From JBFHER01 sp041584055 (lineage in GTDB: Bacteria; Bacteroidota; Bacteroidia; Bacteroidales; UBA5342), in assembly GCA_041584055.1 (NCBI GenBank), contig JBFHER010000097.1:1-12476 (forward strand): 12,476 nucleotides of DNA, read 5' to 3'. Below are positions 1 through 7,032 of this stretch, piece by piece; within the stretch, counting starts at the first letter, position 1, and each line of letters opens with the position of its first letter. Under the pieces are notes generated by a model. It made no database searches. It worked only from the letters and a program-made list of their open reading frames with translations, and was not told where the DNA came from. The translations under genes and the position numbers were made by a program.

Positions 1-747
1 GTGGCCGGGAATATCTATTTCAGGAACGATTGAAATGCCTCTTATCTGTGCATATTGAACTAAATCCTTTATTTGTTCCTGGGTGTAAAACTCTCCATTT
101 GAGGCTTTTTGATGTAGTACTGGGTAGGATTTGATTTCGATTCGCCAGCCCTGATCATCCGATAAGTGCATGTGAAGGACATTGAGCTTAACCGAAGCCA
201 TGGCATCAATGTTGCGCTTGACAACATCAACAGGCATAAAGTGCCGTGACACATCCATCAGCAAGCCACGCCATCTGTATTTTGGAGCATCAGTGATGGA
301 TATGCAGGGAACAAACGAAACAGAGTCAGTTGTTTGAATCAGTTGTAAGAGGGTTTCCACGGCTCGGGAAGCACCAATGTCTGTTTGTGCTGTAATCTTT
401 ATTAAATCTTCTCCAACCTCGAGCTTATAAGATTCATCAGTGCCAAGCTCGGGTAATGCTTGTTGCTTAAAAGCAATGGTGATACCCCTCTTTGCGCTTA
501 GTCCTTTGCCAACTTTGGCCGAAAAATCAATTTTTGTGCGATATGAGAGACCTGAATACAAGCGTTTTGTAGCTTGCAAAGCAACTTGTGATGATGGGCT
601 GGAAAGGGAAATCTGCAAGTCTGGAGTCACAATAAATGTTCCCTCTGTAGTTGAAATTTCCTTTGGGAATGGAATCAACTTGCGTGTTGAACTTTCGATC
701 TGAAGCAAGGGTAACAGGATGAATGAAAGGACAAAAAGACACCTCAT
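1..747 (-). CDS. Family GH20 beta-N-acetylhexosaminidase, 5' part (C-terminus outside window)
   Basis: An open frame runs from ATG (747-745) through base 1, giving 249 residues with no stop, so the gene is cut by the left edge. Residues 1-20 look like a secretion signal (MRCLFVLSFILLPLLQ). Residues ~22-152 match the GH20 N-terminal alpha/beta domain (RKLIPFPKEI near its start; DIGASRAVETLLQLI). The catalytic TIM barrel begins with YRWRGLLMDVSRHF (158-170; R160 is the usual sugar-binding Arg), then LHMHLSDDQGWR (191-202) and VPEIDIPGH (241-249). These are classic GH20 signatures; the catalytic Asp-Glu pair lies beyond the window. The family removes terminal GlcNAc/GalNAc from glycans or chitin oligosaccharides, here probably in the periplasm or at the cell surface. 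It is divergent from ssb and looks functionally separate from the rest. Confidence 0.93.
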   Translation of the reverse strand, partial: MRCLFVLSFILLPLLQIESSTRKLIPFPKEISTTEGTFIVTPDLQISLSSPSSQVALQATKRLYSGLSYRTKIDFSAKVGKGLSAKRGITIAFKQQALPELGTDESYKLEVGEDLIKITAQTDIGASRAVETLLQLIQTTDSVSFVPCISITDAPKYRWRGLLMDVSRHFMPVDVVKRNIDAMASVKLNVLHMHLSDDQGWRIEIKSYPVLHQKASNGEFYTQEQIKDLVQYAQIRGISIVPEIDIPGH

Positions 748-774
748 AATTTCGTTTGTTTAAATAAATTGATT

Positions 775-783
775 GTAAATATA
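775..783 (-). promoter_or_regulatory. Possible -7 box for the GH20 gene
   Basis: On the minus strand the bases read TATATTTAC, one mismatch from the Bacteroidota -7 consensus TAnnTTTG, about 28 bases before the GH20 ATG. I find no convincing -33 TTTG at the right distance, so this is weak. Confidence 0.25.
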
Positions 784-835
784 AGGAGTTGATTTAATTT
801 ATATGGAATGCTTCTTAAGATTATTTGAGGATATT

Positions 836-870
836 TTTGGTTTCTGTTATTAAAATTATCGTATTTTTAC
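836..870 (+). promoter_or_regulatory. Probable Bacteroidota-type promoter of ssb
   Basis: A TTTG (836-839) is followed 22 bases later by TATTTTTA (862-869), one mismatch from TAnnTTTG. Spacing is slightly long for a -33/-7 pair. Transcription would start about 15-20 bases before the ssb ATG, giving a very short leader. Inferred from consensus only. Confidence 0.35.
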
Positions 871-892
871 GAGAATTAATAATTTGAATCAA

Positions 893-1384
893 ATGTCTGT
901 AAACAAAGTAATTTTAGTGGGAAACGTTGGGAAAGATCCCGAAATAAGATACATAGATGAAAACCTTTCAGTTGCGAGTTTTTCATTGGCTACAACCGAA
1001 AGAGGATTTACAAGAAGAGACGGTACTCAGGTGCCTGAAAGCACCGATTGGCATAATATCGTTGCATGGAGAGGCCTGGCAAAAGTTGCTGAAAGTTACA
1101 TTAGAAAAGGAACTCAGCTTTATATTGAAGGAAAGATAAAAAGTCGTAGCTATGATGACAAGGACGGAGTTAAACGTTATATCACGGAGATTGTAGCAGA
1201 CACGATTCAATTACTTGGTAGAAAATCTGATAATCCGGCATCCACAGGCGCTGGAGTTTCTCAGGTTTCAGAACCTTCAGCATCTTCTGCCCGACCTCCG
1301 GTTTCTGATCCTTTGGGAGGAAGTCCGGCAGCATCTCAAAATACGGCTTCAGACAGTAGTTCTGAGGACGATCTTCCATTCTAG
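893..1384 (+). CDS. ssb: Single-stranded DNA-binding protein SSB
   Basis: The 163-residue product binds single-stranded DNA during replication, recombination and repair. The N-terminus MSVNKVILVGNVGKDPEIRY and the core TDWHNIVAWRGLAKVAESYIRKGTQLYIEGKIKSR are textbook OB-fold SSB (about residues 1-107). A flexible Ser/Pro/Ala-rich linker follows, then the acidic tip EDDLPF that recruits partner proteins. The length is normal for a bacterial SSB. I chose the ATG at 893 because it gives the conserved start MSVNKVIL; an in-frame TTG at 884 would add only three residues. The gene is followed by gldE after 37 bases, and ssb-gldE-gldD order is familiar in Bacteroidota. Confidence 0.97.
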   Translation: MSVNKVILVGNVGKDPEIRYIDENLSVASFSLATTERGFTRRDGTQVPESTDWHNIVAWRGLAKVAESYIRKGTQLYIEGKIKSRSYDDKDGVKRYITEIVADTIQLLGRKSDNPASTGAGVSQVSEPSASSARPPVSDPLGGSPAASQNTASDSSSEDDLPF

Positions 1385-1386
1385 TC

Positions 1387-1421
1387 AGGAAGAGATTATG
1401 TTGAACCAAATTTTCAAATAA
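1387..1421 (+). other. Mini-ORF with Shine-Dalgarno-like sequence abutting gldE start
   Basis: A purine-rich AGGAAGAG (1387-1394) sits three bases before ATG 1398. That ATG opens a seven-codon frame, MLNQIFK, ending in TAA 1419-1421. The next base begins the TTG start of gldE in the same frame. It may be a leader peptide whose termination lets ribosomes reinitiate on the TTG, or the remains of an N-terminal extension cut by a stop codon (or a base error). Nothing shows that the peptide itself has a function. Confidence 0.4.
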
Positions 1422-2765
1422 TTGGAAGCAGACCCCTTTAGTTTTTTATCAGGTATAATTTCAAATGGCATACATGTGGCCCCAATGACAATTGGGGTTT
1501 TAGTGGCTTTATTTTGTGTGATGTTGCTCTTGTATTCATCAGCAATGATCTCCGGTTCCGAAGTGGCATTCTTTTCTTTGAGTCCATCCGATATTAAAGA
1601 TTTAAAAGAGGCAGATGATGAAAGGGACAAGCAATTGGTGCACTTTTTAAACAATCAGGATAAGTTGTTGGCCACCATTCTTATAGCCAACAACTTCATC
1701 AACGTGGCTGTGGTGATACTCTTTACCTTCATTAGTTCATCTTTGTTCGATTTTAGTAGTAATCAGGTGCTCGGTTTTGTAATCGAGGTGGTTGTTATTA
1801 CACTTTTTCTGTTGCTTTTTGGAGAGATCCTGCCCAAGGTTTATGCCTCAGCGAATGGCATAAAAATGGCACGGCGAATGGCGAAAACACTGAATGTTCT
1901 CGAAACAGTCTTTCGCCCTTTTAATGCTATTTTGATTGCATCAACAAACATTGTCAACAAACGAATCACAAAGAAAAGTCAACAGATATCAATGGATGAA
2001 CTGTCATCTGCTCTTGAACTTGCATCAGATGAGATTGCGGATGAAAAAGAGATTCTTGAAGGCATTGTGAAGTTTGGAAACATCAGCGTTGGAGAGATCA
2101 TGGTGTCAAGGGTGGACATCATTGATATCGATATACAAAGTAGTTTTAAACAGGTGATTGATGTCATTGTAGAATCAGGCTATTCAAGAATTCCTGTATT
2201 TAACGATACCCTGGATCATATAAAAGGCATCCTTTATATCAAAGATCTGCTGCCTCACTTACAAAAGCCTGACAACGTTCGTTGGCAATCACTGATCCGT
2301 CCACCCTACTATGTGCCGGAAACAAAAAAGATCAACGATTTATTAGAGGAGTTTCAAACCAATAAAATTCACATGGCAGTGGTGATTGATGAGTATGGAG
2401 GAACATCGGGAATTGTTACACTTGAGGATATACTAGAGGAAATTGTGGGTGAAATCAGCGATGAGTTTGATGAGGAAGAAGTATTGTACAAAAAGTTAGA
2501 TGATGGCTCATTTGAGTTTGAGGCTAAAATGATGATAAATGATTTCTTCAAAGTAACGGGGATTGATGCATTGGTTTTCGACAAGGTAAGAGGAGACGCA
2601 GATACACTTGCTGGCTTGATATTGGAATATACAGGAGAGATGCCCAAAGGAGGGAAGAAAATTGTGCTTGAAGGATATACCTTTGAAGTGCTTTCTGTTG
2701 ATAACAGGCGAATAAAGAAAATAAGATTCAATCCTGAAATCGTTGAAAATGAAGAGCAGGTCTAG
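1422..2765 (+). CDS. gldE: GldE-like membrane protein (CNNM/DUF21, CBS pair, CorC/HlyC domain)
   Basis: The 447-residue inner-membrane protein has the order CNNM/DUF21 membrane domain (about 20-160), two CBS domains (about 222-345) and a CorC/HlyC C-terminal domain (about 355-437). Hydrophobic segments lie near 22-45, 83-109 and 116-135. Family motifs are SGSEVAFFSL (44-53), GEILPKVYA (134-142), VGEIMVSRVDI (223-233) and VIDEYGGTSGIVTLEDILEEIVGEI (321-345). The CorC-related architecture occurs in cation (Mg2+/Co2+) efflux proteins; GldE is associated with gliding in flavobacteria and partly overlaps GldD in role. Identification as GldE rather than a generic CorC rests on the adjacent gldD. 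The only start upstream of the first helix without an intervening stop is TTG 1422; the next ATG (1485) would drop 21 residues but keep all helices. Its last 17 bases overlap gldD. Confidence 0.9.
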   Translation: MEADPFSFLSGIISNGIHVAPMTIGVLVALFCVMLLLYSSAMISGSEVAFFSLSPSDIKDLKEADDERDKQLVHFLNNQDKLLATILIANNFINVAVVILFTFISSSLFDFSSNQVLGFVIEVVVITLFLLLFGEILPKVYASANGIKMARRMAKTLNVLETVFRPFNAILIASTNIVNKRITKKSQQISMDELSSALELASDEIADEKEILEGIVKFGNISVGEIMVSRVDIIDIDIQSSFKQVIDVIVESGYSRIPVFNDTLDHIKGILYIKDLLPHLQKPDNVRWQSLIRPPYYVPETKKINDLLEEFQTNKIHMAVVIDEYGGTSGIVTLEDILEEIVGEISDEFDEEEVLYKKLDDGSFEFEAKMMINDFFKVTGIDALVFDKVRGDADTLAGLILEYTGEMPKGGKKIVLEGYTFEVLSVDNRRIKKIRFNPEIVENEEQV

Positions 2766-3333
2766 TTGCATTATTTACATTTTACTGCTATTGGTTGGCT
2801 TGAATGCCTGCAAAGAGAATAGTCTTCCAAAGCCGCATGGTTACTTTCGAATCGACATCCCAAAAGAGCGTGATTATAACTTTTTGACTGACAATCTGCA
2901 ATGTCAATTTGAATATTCAGGACAGGCAGACATTAGGCTCGTTACTGCAGCTTCTGATTCTTTTTGGATGGATATTGTTTATCCACAACTCAATGGAAAA
3001 ATTTACCTGAGTTATAAATCACTTGAAAATTCTGATCTCGACTTGTTAGTTGAAGATGCAAGAAAATTTGTATTTAAACATTCAGTCAAAGCAAGTGCAA
3101 TAGATGAGTCCGTTATCAGGGACGATACAAGAAAATTATATGGCATGCTTTATGATTTGGGTGGGGACGTAGCATCTAATACACAATTCTATTTAACGGA
3201 TAGCAATCAACATTTTTTGCGTGCAGCATTGTACTTTAAAGCGTCGCCTGACAGAGACAGTCTGGATCCGGTTATTAATCATGTCAGGGAAGACATACTA
3301 CATTTGATAGAAACCTTTGAATGGAAAGATTAA
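2749..3333 (+). CDS. gldD: Gliding motility-associated lipoprotein GldD
   Basis: The 194-residue product starts with a lipoprotein signal peptide: hydrophobic core IIYILLLLVG and lipobox L-N-A-C with Cys21 as the predicted lipidated residue. Directly behind it comes PKPHGYFRIDIPKE, matching the characteristic GldD N-terminus (PKPxGYFRI). The remaining sequence is soluble and has no catalytic motif I recognise. In gliding flavobacteria GldD is required for motility and is linked to the type IX secretion/gliding machinery; in other Bacteroidota its role is unclear. I start it at ATG 2749, inside the end of gldE, rather than at TTG 2743, because the ATG gives a normal signal peptide. The overlap with gldE points to translational coupling. 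Confidence 0.93.
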   Translation: MKSRSSCIIYILLLLVGLNACKENSLPKPHGYFRIDIPKERDYNFLTDNLQCQFEYSGQADIRLVTAASDSFWMDIVYPQLNGKIYLSYKSLENSDLDLLVEDARKFVFKHSVKASAIDESVIRDDTRKLYGMLYDLGGDVASNTQFYLTDSNQHFLRAALYFKASPDRDSLDPVINHVREDILHLIETFEWKD

Positions 3334-3334
3334 T

Positions 3335-3958
3335 ATGCCTTTGGTAATCAATGATAAATGGCCTGAGGCACACCTCCTGATATGGAAGTTGGAAGAAGAT
3401 ACCAACTATTATCTGTCTAGAGTGAAGTTGTGTGAAGAAGAATTGGAAAAATTTCACAAGATTAAGGTGGAGGGGCGAAAAAAAGAGTTTCTGTGTGCCA
3501 GAATGTTGCTGCAGATGTTTTTGGGCGCTTCTGTTGAGTTGTCTTACCATCAGGATGGTCGCCCATTCCTTAAAAATAACGTCTGTCATATTTCAATCTC
3601 CCATTCTAAAACCCATTTGGGGATTCTTTTGAGCCATGTAGGCGCTCCGGGCCTTGATATCGAATTGGTCAGTTCCCGACCTTCAAGGATATATGATAAA
3701 TTTGTAGGGAAAGAAGAAAAACAATTTGTTCGTAAAGAGGATCAAAAAGCCACCACACTGCTCTGGTCGGCAAAGGAGGCAATCTTTAAAATGATCTGCC
3801 GACAAGGCATTGATTTTAAAACCGCAATTAAACTTAATCCGTTCAGTATCGCTGATAAAGGCGCATTGAATGGTTTTTATCTGGTTTCTGAAGCCTGGGT
3901 TGAGTTGAATTATCAGTTTATAGATGGGAATGTGATTGTTTGGGGAATTGCCAGATGA
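3335..3958 (+). CDS. 4'-phosphopantetheinyl transferase (Sfp superfamily)
   Basis: The 207-residue enzyme would transfer 4'-phosphopantetheine from CoA to a serine of an acyl or peptidyl carrier protein, in the cytoplasm. The catalytic/Mg signature is intact: GLDIE with D108 and E110, then W144-S-A-K147-E148-A-I-F-K152, which lines up with the D/E...WxxKEAxxK pattern of Sfp-type enzymes. HISISHSKTHLGILLS (about residues 87-102) matches the conserved SHS region. ATG 3335 begins one base after the gldD stop, with GGAAAG about six bases upstream; the in-frame TTG at 3317 is less likely. The carrier protein partner is not in the window; it could serve fatty-acid synthesis or a pigment/polyketide pathway elsewhere. 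Confidence 0.9.
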   Translation: MPLVINDKWPEAHLLIWKLEEDTNYYLSRVKLCEEELEKFHKIKVEGRKKEFLCARMLLQMFLGASVELSYHQDGRPFLKNNVCHISISHSKTHLGILLSHVGAPGLDIELVSSRPSRIYDKFVGKEEKQFVRKEDQKATTLLWSAKEAIFKMICRQGIDFKTAIKLNPFSIADKGALNGFYLVSEAWVELNYQFIDGNVIVWGIAR

Positions 3959-3993
3959 TGGGTATCTTTAGAAACAATTATTAACTGGAAATA

Positions 3994-4701
3994 GTGAATA
4001 TTTATAAGGAGATAGAAGCCAAGGTTAAGACAGGCAGGAAGCTGCTGTTTTTATTGATCGATCCGGACAAGTTTGTGCAGGAAAAGATAAAGGCTATTCA
4101 ACAAAATAACGCAAAGCTGGATGCCATTCTTGTGGGAGGAAGTCTGACTTTTAATCCAATTGGAACGGTTATAGAAGCATTAAAAAAGGACCTTGATATT
4201 CCGGTGATTATCTTTCCCGGAAATTCAATGCAGGTGTCTGAAAAGGCAGATGCAATCTTTTTTTTGAGCCTGATGTCTGGCCGAAATCCGGATTTTCTGA
4301 TTGGAAATCATGTGCTGTCTGCACCTGAAATAGAGGCCGTGAATCTAGAAACAATTCCGGTCGCTTACCTGCTTGTGGAGGGAGGGCAGGTGTCTTCCGT
4401 TCAGTACATGAGCAATACCACACCAATTCCGTATAATAAATCAGACATTGCAGTAGCAACTGCACTGGCTGCAAAGTTCCTGGGGATGAAAATGATTTAC
4501 CTTGAAGCTGGCAGTGGTGCTTTACGTACCATCTCCGATGAAATGATACGGAATGTAAAGGAGAAAACAGGGCTGCCATTAATCGTGGGTGGTGGGATCA
4601 AATCTGCAAAACGGATAAATGAAATTTATAACGCCGGGGCCGATATTGTTGTCATCGGAAATCAATTTGAAACCAGTTCCAATTTCTTGACAGAATTGTA
4701 A
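3994..4701 (+). CDS. Geranylgeranylglyceryl-phosphate synthase family protein (GGGPS/PcrB-like)
   Basis: The 235-residue TIM-barrel protein matches the family that joins a polyprenyl diphosphate to the sn-3 hydroxyl of glycerol-1-phosphate, the first ether bond of archaeal lipids. Visible signatures are LLIDPDK (20-26), DAILVGGSL (about 43-51), PVIIFPGN (about 70-77), YLEAGSGA (169-176) and the phosphate-binding IVGGGIKSA (197-205). The length is as expected. The start is a GTG at 3994; an in-frame TAA at 3982 rules out longer ATG starts, and GGAA lies just ahead. The family is known from Bacteroidota (group II GGGPS) and as heptaprenylglyceryl-phosphate synthase PcrB in Bacillota. Chain length cannot be read safely from this sequence. 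It lies 35 bases behind the phosphopantetheinyl transferase, probably on the same transcript. Confidence 0.92.
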   Translation: MNIYKEIEAKVKTGRKLLFLLIDPDKFVQEKIKAIQQNNAKLDAILVGGSLTFNPIGTVIEALKKDLDIPVIIFPGNSMQVSEKADAIFFLSLMSGRNPDFLIGNHVLSAPEIEAVNLETIPVAYLLVEGGQVSSVQYMSNTTPIPYNKSDIAVATALAAKFLGMKMIYLEAGSGALRTISDEMIRNVKEKTGLPLIVGGGIKSAKRINEIYNAGADIVVIGNQFETSSNFLTEL

Positions 4702-4725
4702 TATTGTTTCAAAAGTGTTACATTA

Positions 4726-4785
4726 TGACATCGTAGTTTTGTGTTAGATGTCAATTTGACGCCAAATAACTTGGTTATGATGTCA
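4726..4785. repeat. Three copies of heptamer GATGTCA/TGACATC, candidate operator
   Basis: TGACATC at 4726-4732 and GATGTCA at 4747-4753 form a perfect 7-bp inverted repeat with a 14-base spacer that encloses the -7 box. A third copy, GATGTCA, lies at 4779-4785, 32 bases after the second in direct orientation. The second copy also overlaps an 11-base palindrome, GTCAATTTGAC (4750-4760). The placement around a predicted transcription start suggests binding by a dimeric regulator of the glycoside operon. The regulator is not in the window. Confidence 0.45.
4734..4741 (+). promoter_or_regulatory. -7 promoter element of the glycosyltransferase operon
   Basis: TAGTTTTG matches the Bacteroidota -7 consensus TAnnTTTG exactly. 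The best upstream partner is only a TTTC at 4707-4710, 23 bases away, so the -33 box is poor and activation by a regulator is possible. Transcription would start near 4746-4750, leaving a leader of about 100 bases before the first gene. Confidence 0.45.
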
Positions 4786-4847
4786 GGATGATGTTTCTTT
4801 GTAGCCGGGAAAGAAAGCAAATAGGTTGAACAAAACTATCTGAATTT

Positions 4848-6143
4848 ATGCAAATAACAATTGGTCATTATCATTTGAATCCGGGCGGTGTCACGCGGAT
4901 TATTGAATCTCAGTTGAAAAGCCTTTTGATGACTGATCCTAAGATGAAACTACGTGTAATCTGCGGAGGATGGAGTGAGAAGCGCTTTCTTTTTCCGGAA
5001 CAGGTTGAACTGAAGGTATACCCAGAGCTCAACTACCTTGAGAATCGTGCTTATACAGCGAACGAACTGGATAAAAGATTTCAAATAATCTCAGAAATAT
5101 TAAGAGCGGAATCTGAATTGTGTGATGTGTTGCATTTTCACAATGCAACACTGGGAAAAAGTCCATTGATATCCATTGTATTGTATCAATTGGCCAAAGA
5201 AGGGAAAAAAATCATCAATCATGCACATGATTTTGCAGAGGACAGGCCTTCAAATATGGCCTTTATGAAAGATCTGATAGGGGATCATTTTCATTTGGAT
5301 CCCTTTGATGTGATGTATCCCAAAGTAGATACTTACTTTTTTGGCGTCATTAATTCAAGTGATGAGAAAAGGGTGATCGAATATGGTTTTGATAAAAATC
5401 GGCTGCATAAGTGGCTAAATCCGGTAAGTGTGCCTGATTTGCCTGCAAATTATTCGAAAGAAAAATCACGGATCAGGCTTGTTCGCGAACTGAGTCTCCA
5501 TGAGGATAAAGCCATCATTTCTTATCCCGTACGCGTGATTCGGCGAAAAAACATTGGTGAGTTTTTATTCCTGGCATGGTTTTTTTCTGAAAAGGCGAAT
5601 TGGTTGGTAACACAACCACCAAACAATCCAGTGGAGAAGAAATTTTATGATGAGTGGGTGACGTTTGCAGATGAAGTGGGAATTGAAGTGGTGTTTGAGG
5701 CAGGACAAAAGGCTGATTTTGAAGATGTGATGACAGGTTCAGACATGTGTATTACCACAAGCATCATGGAGGGATTTGGGATGGTATTTGTTGAGCCCTG
5801 GTTTTGGGGAACACCTGTAAAAGGGCGGGCAATTCCTGCTGTGATGGCAGATTTGACTGGAAGTGGGATTGATTTTCCATTTCTGTATGATCAAATTACA
5901 GTGGAAAGAAATGGAGCGCTTGTGGATTTTGCATCTTTGGAATACGAAGAACAAAGAGAAACAATAAAAAAATATATGTCTGCGGGAAGGGATGCCTTGC
6001 ATGCATTAAATCCGGAATTGAATGGCCTGTTGGCAGCGGTAAAACCCGGATTGGTACAGGAGAACAGCGTCGCATTGGCAAAAAGTTTATCGGAAAAGAA
6101 TTATGGAAGAAACTTATTTGAACTTTATAAAACCATTTCTTGA
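4848..6143 (+). CDS. GT-B fold glycosyltransferase, GT4-like (first of operon)
   Basis: The 431-residue cytoplasmic enzyme looks like a retaining GT-B transferase. The N-terminal domain opens with QITIGHYHLNPGGVTRIIESQ (2-22), a glycine-turn acceptor-side motif, followed by HFHN (96-99) and HAHDFAEDRP (125-134). The C-terminal nucleotide-sugar domain shows PVRVIRRKN (227-235) and the EX7E signature EGFGMVFVE (E308 and E316), then PWFWGTPVKGRAIPAV. No membrane segment or signal peptide is seen. Donor and acceptor cannot be read from the sequence. Context with a GT81-like enzyme and a GH13_18 phosphorylase suggests that it extends glucosylglycerate or its phosphate, for example as a mannosylglucosyl-phosphoglycerate synthase; this is inference. 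Its 3' end overlaps the next gene by 41 bases. Confidence 0.85.
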   Translation: MQITIGHYHLNPGGVTRIIESQLKSLLMTDPKMKLRVICGGWSEKRFLFPEQVELKVYPELNYLENRAYTANELDKRFQIISEILRAESELCDVLHFHNATLGKSPLISIVLYQLAKEGKKIINHAHDFAEDRPSNMAFMKDLIGDHFHLDPFDVMYPKVDTYFFGVINSSDEKRVIEYGFDKNRLHKWLNPVSVPDLPANYSKEKSRIRLVRELSLHEDKAIISYPVRVIRRKNIGEFLFLAWFFSEKANWLVTQPPNNPVEKKFYDEWVTFADEVGIEVVFEAGQKADFEDVMTGSDMCITTSIMEGFGMVFVEPWFWGTPVKGRAIPAVMADLTGSGIDFPFLYDQITVERNGALVDFASLEYEEQRETIKKYMSAGRDALHALNPELNGLLAAVKPGLVQENSVALAKSLSEKNYGRNLFELYKTIS

Positions 6144-7011
6144 CACAACGGAAGAACTGTCGATTATTCCGACTGGTGTTGAGGCGAGTTATTCAAAAGA
6201 GAAGAATTGCAAAGCACTCATCTTTGATATCTACGGTACATTGATTATTTCTGCCTCCGGCGATATTGACCAGGATGAATTTTCCGGAACCATGTATCGT
6301 GAAGCCTTAGAGGCTGCCGGGTATGATGTGAAAACAGAGAATGATGAAGAGCTTATCAAGATGCACGATGTTTTTTTGATGATGCTGGAAATTCATAAGA
6401 AAAAAGAAAAGGCCAGGGGAAGTATTTTTCCTGAGGTTGATATTTTGGCTGTGTGGAAGGATGTACTGGAGGAAAGTGAGCGATTAAAACTATTAAGGCT
6501 ATCGGAAGCAGGCAATCTGAAGCTGTTTGTTTTTGTGCTTGAATTAAAGAGTAATAAAGTATGGCCGATGCCAGGTTTGAAAAACCTTGTAGCACGTTTA
6601 AAGACAACGGGTTTGCCACTAGGGATTGTTTCCAATGCTCAGTTTTACACCCCTGTCATCATGAATTACTTTCTCTATAACGAAATAAAAGGACGTGCTT
6701 TTTTAGATGGTTTTGACGAAGATCTGTCTGTGTTTTCCTACAAGGAATTAAAAGGGAAACCGGATAAAGCAATTTATGAAGTGATGTTGCCAGCACTGAA
6801 AAAGCGGGGGATAAAACCTGAAGAGGTTTTGTTTGTGGGAAATGACATGTTGAAAGATATTTATGCCGCTTCCCAGGTGGGTTTTAAAACAGTTTTTTAT
6901 GCGGGAGATCAACGGGCTTACCGCCCTCGAAATGAACACCCGGAAGCATCAAAAGTTAAACCCGACCACGTAATTACAGAGTTGACTCAACTGTTTGAAA
7001 TAATTAGCTAA
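6103..7011 (+). CDS. HAD-superfamily protein with atypical motif I (DxYGT)
   Basis: The 302-residue protein has a HAD Rossmann core after an unusual ~35-residue N-terminal extension. Motif I is ALIFDIYGTL with nucleophile D42, but the +2 position is Tyr44 rather than the Asp that acts as acid/base in phosphatases. Motif II is IVSNAQF (Ser177), motif III GKPDKAIYE (Lys219), motif IV VGNDMLKDIYAA (D248, D252). A helical cap fills about 55-160. DxYGT occurs in haloacid dehalogenases and some uncharacterised HAD proteins. In this operon the expected task is removing phosphate from a glycosyl-3-phosphoglycerate, which the Tyr44 change makes uncertain. ATG 6103 is supported by GGAAAAG six bases ahead, within the end of the upstream transferase; the 41-base overlap implies coupled translation. 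Confidence 0.85.
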   Translation: MEETYLNFIKPFLDTTEELSIIPTGVEASYSKEKNCKALIFDIYGTLIISASGDIDQDEFSGTMYREALEAAGYDVKTENDEELIKMHDVFLMMLEIHKKKEKARGSIFPEVDILAVWKDVLEESERLKLLRLSEAGNLKLFVFVLELKSNKVWPMPGLKNLVARLKTTGLPLGIVSNAQFYTPVIMNYFLYNEIKGRAFLDGFDEDLSVFSYKELKGKPDKAIYEVMLPALKKRGIKPEEVLFVGNDMLKDIYAASQVGFKTVFYAGDQRAYRPRNEHPEASKVKPDHVITELTQLFEIIS

Positions 7012-7032
7012 TAACATATAACACAAGAATAG

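Noticed and set aside
440..703. Plus-strand frame of 87 codons opposite the left-edge gene
   Set aside because: The minus strand encodes an unambiguous GH20 protein through the whole stretch.
884..892. Upstream TTG starts for ssb (884), gldD (2743) and the phosphopantetheinyl transferase (3317)
   Set aside because: Each adds only 2-6 residues and is followed by an in-frame ATG that gives the conserved or expected N-terminus.
4702..4725. Rho-independent terminator after the GGGPS-like gene
   Set aside because: No GC-rich stem followed by a T run is present; the only inverted repeat nearby encloses the predicted promoter box and suits an operator better.
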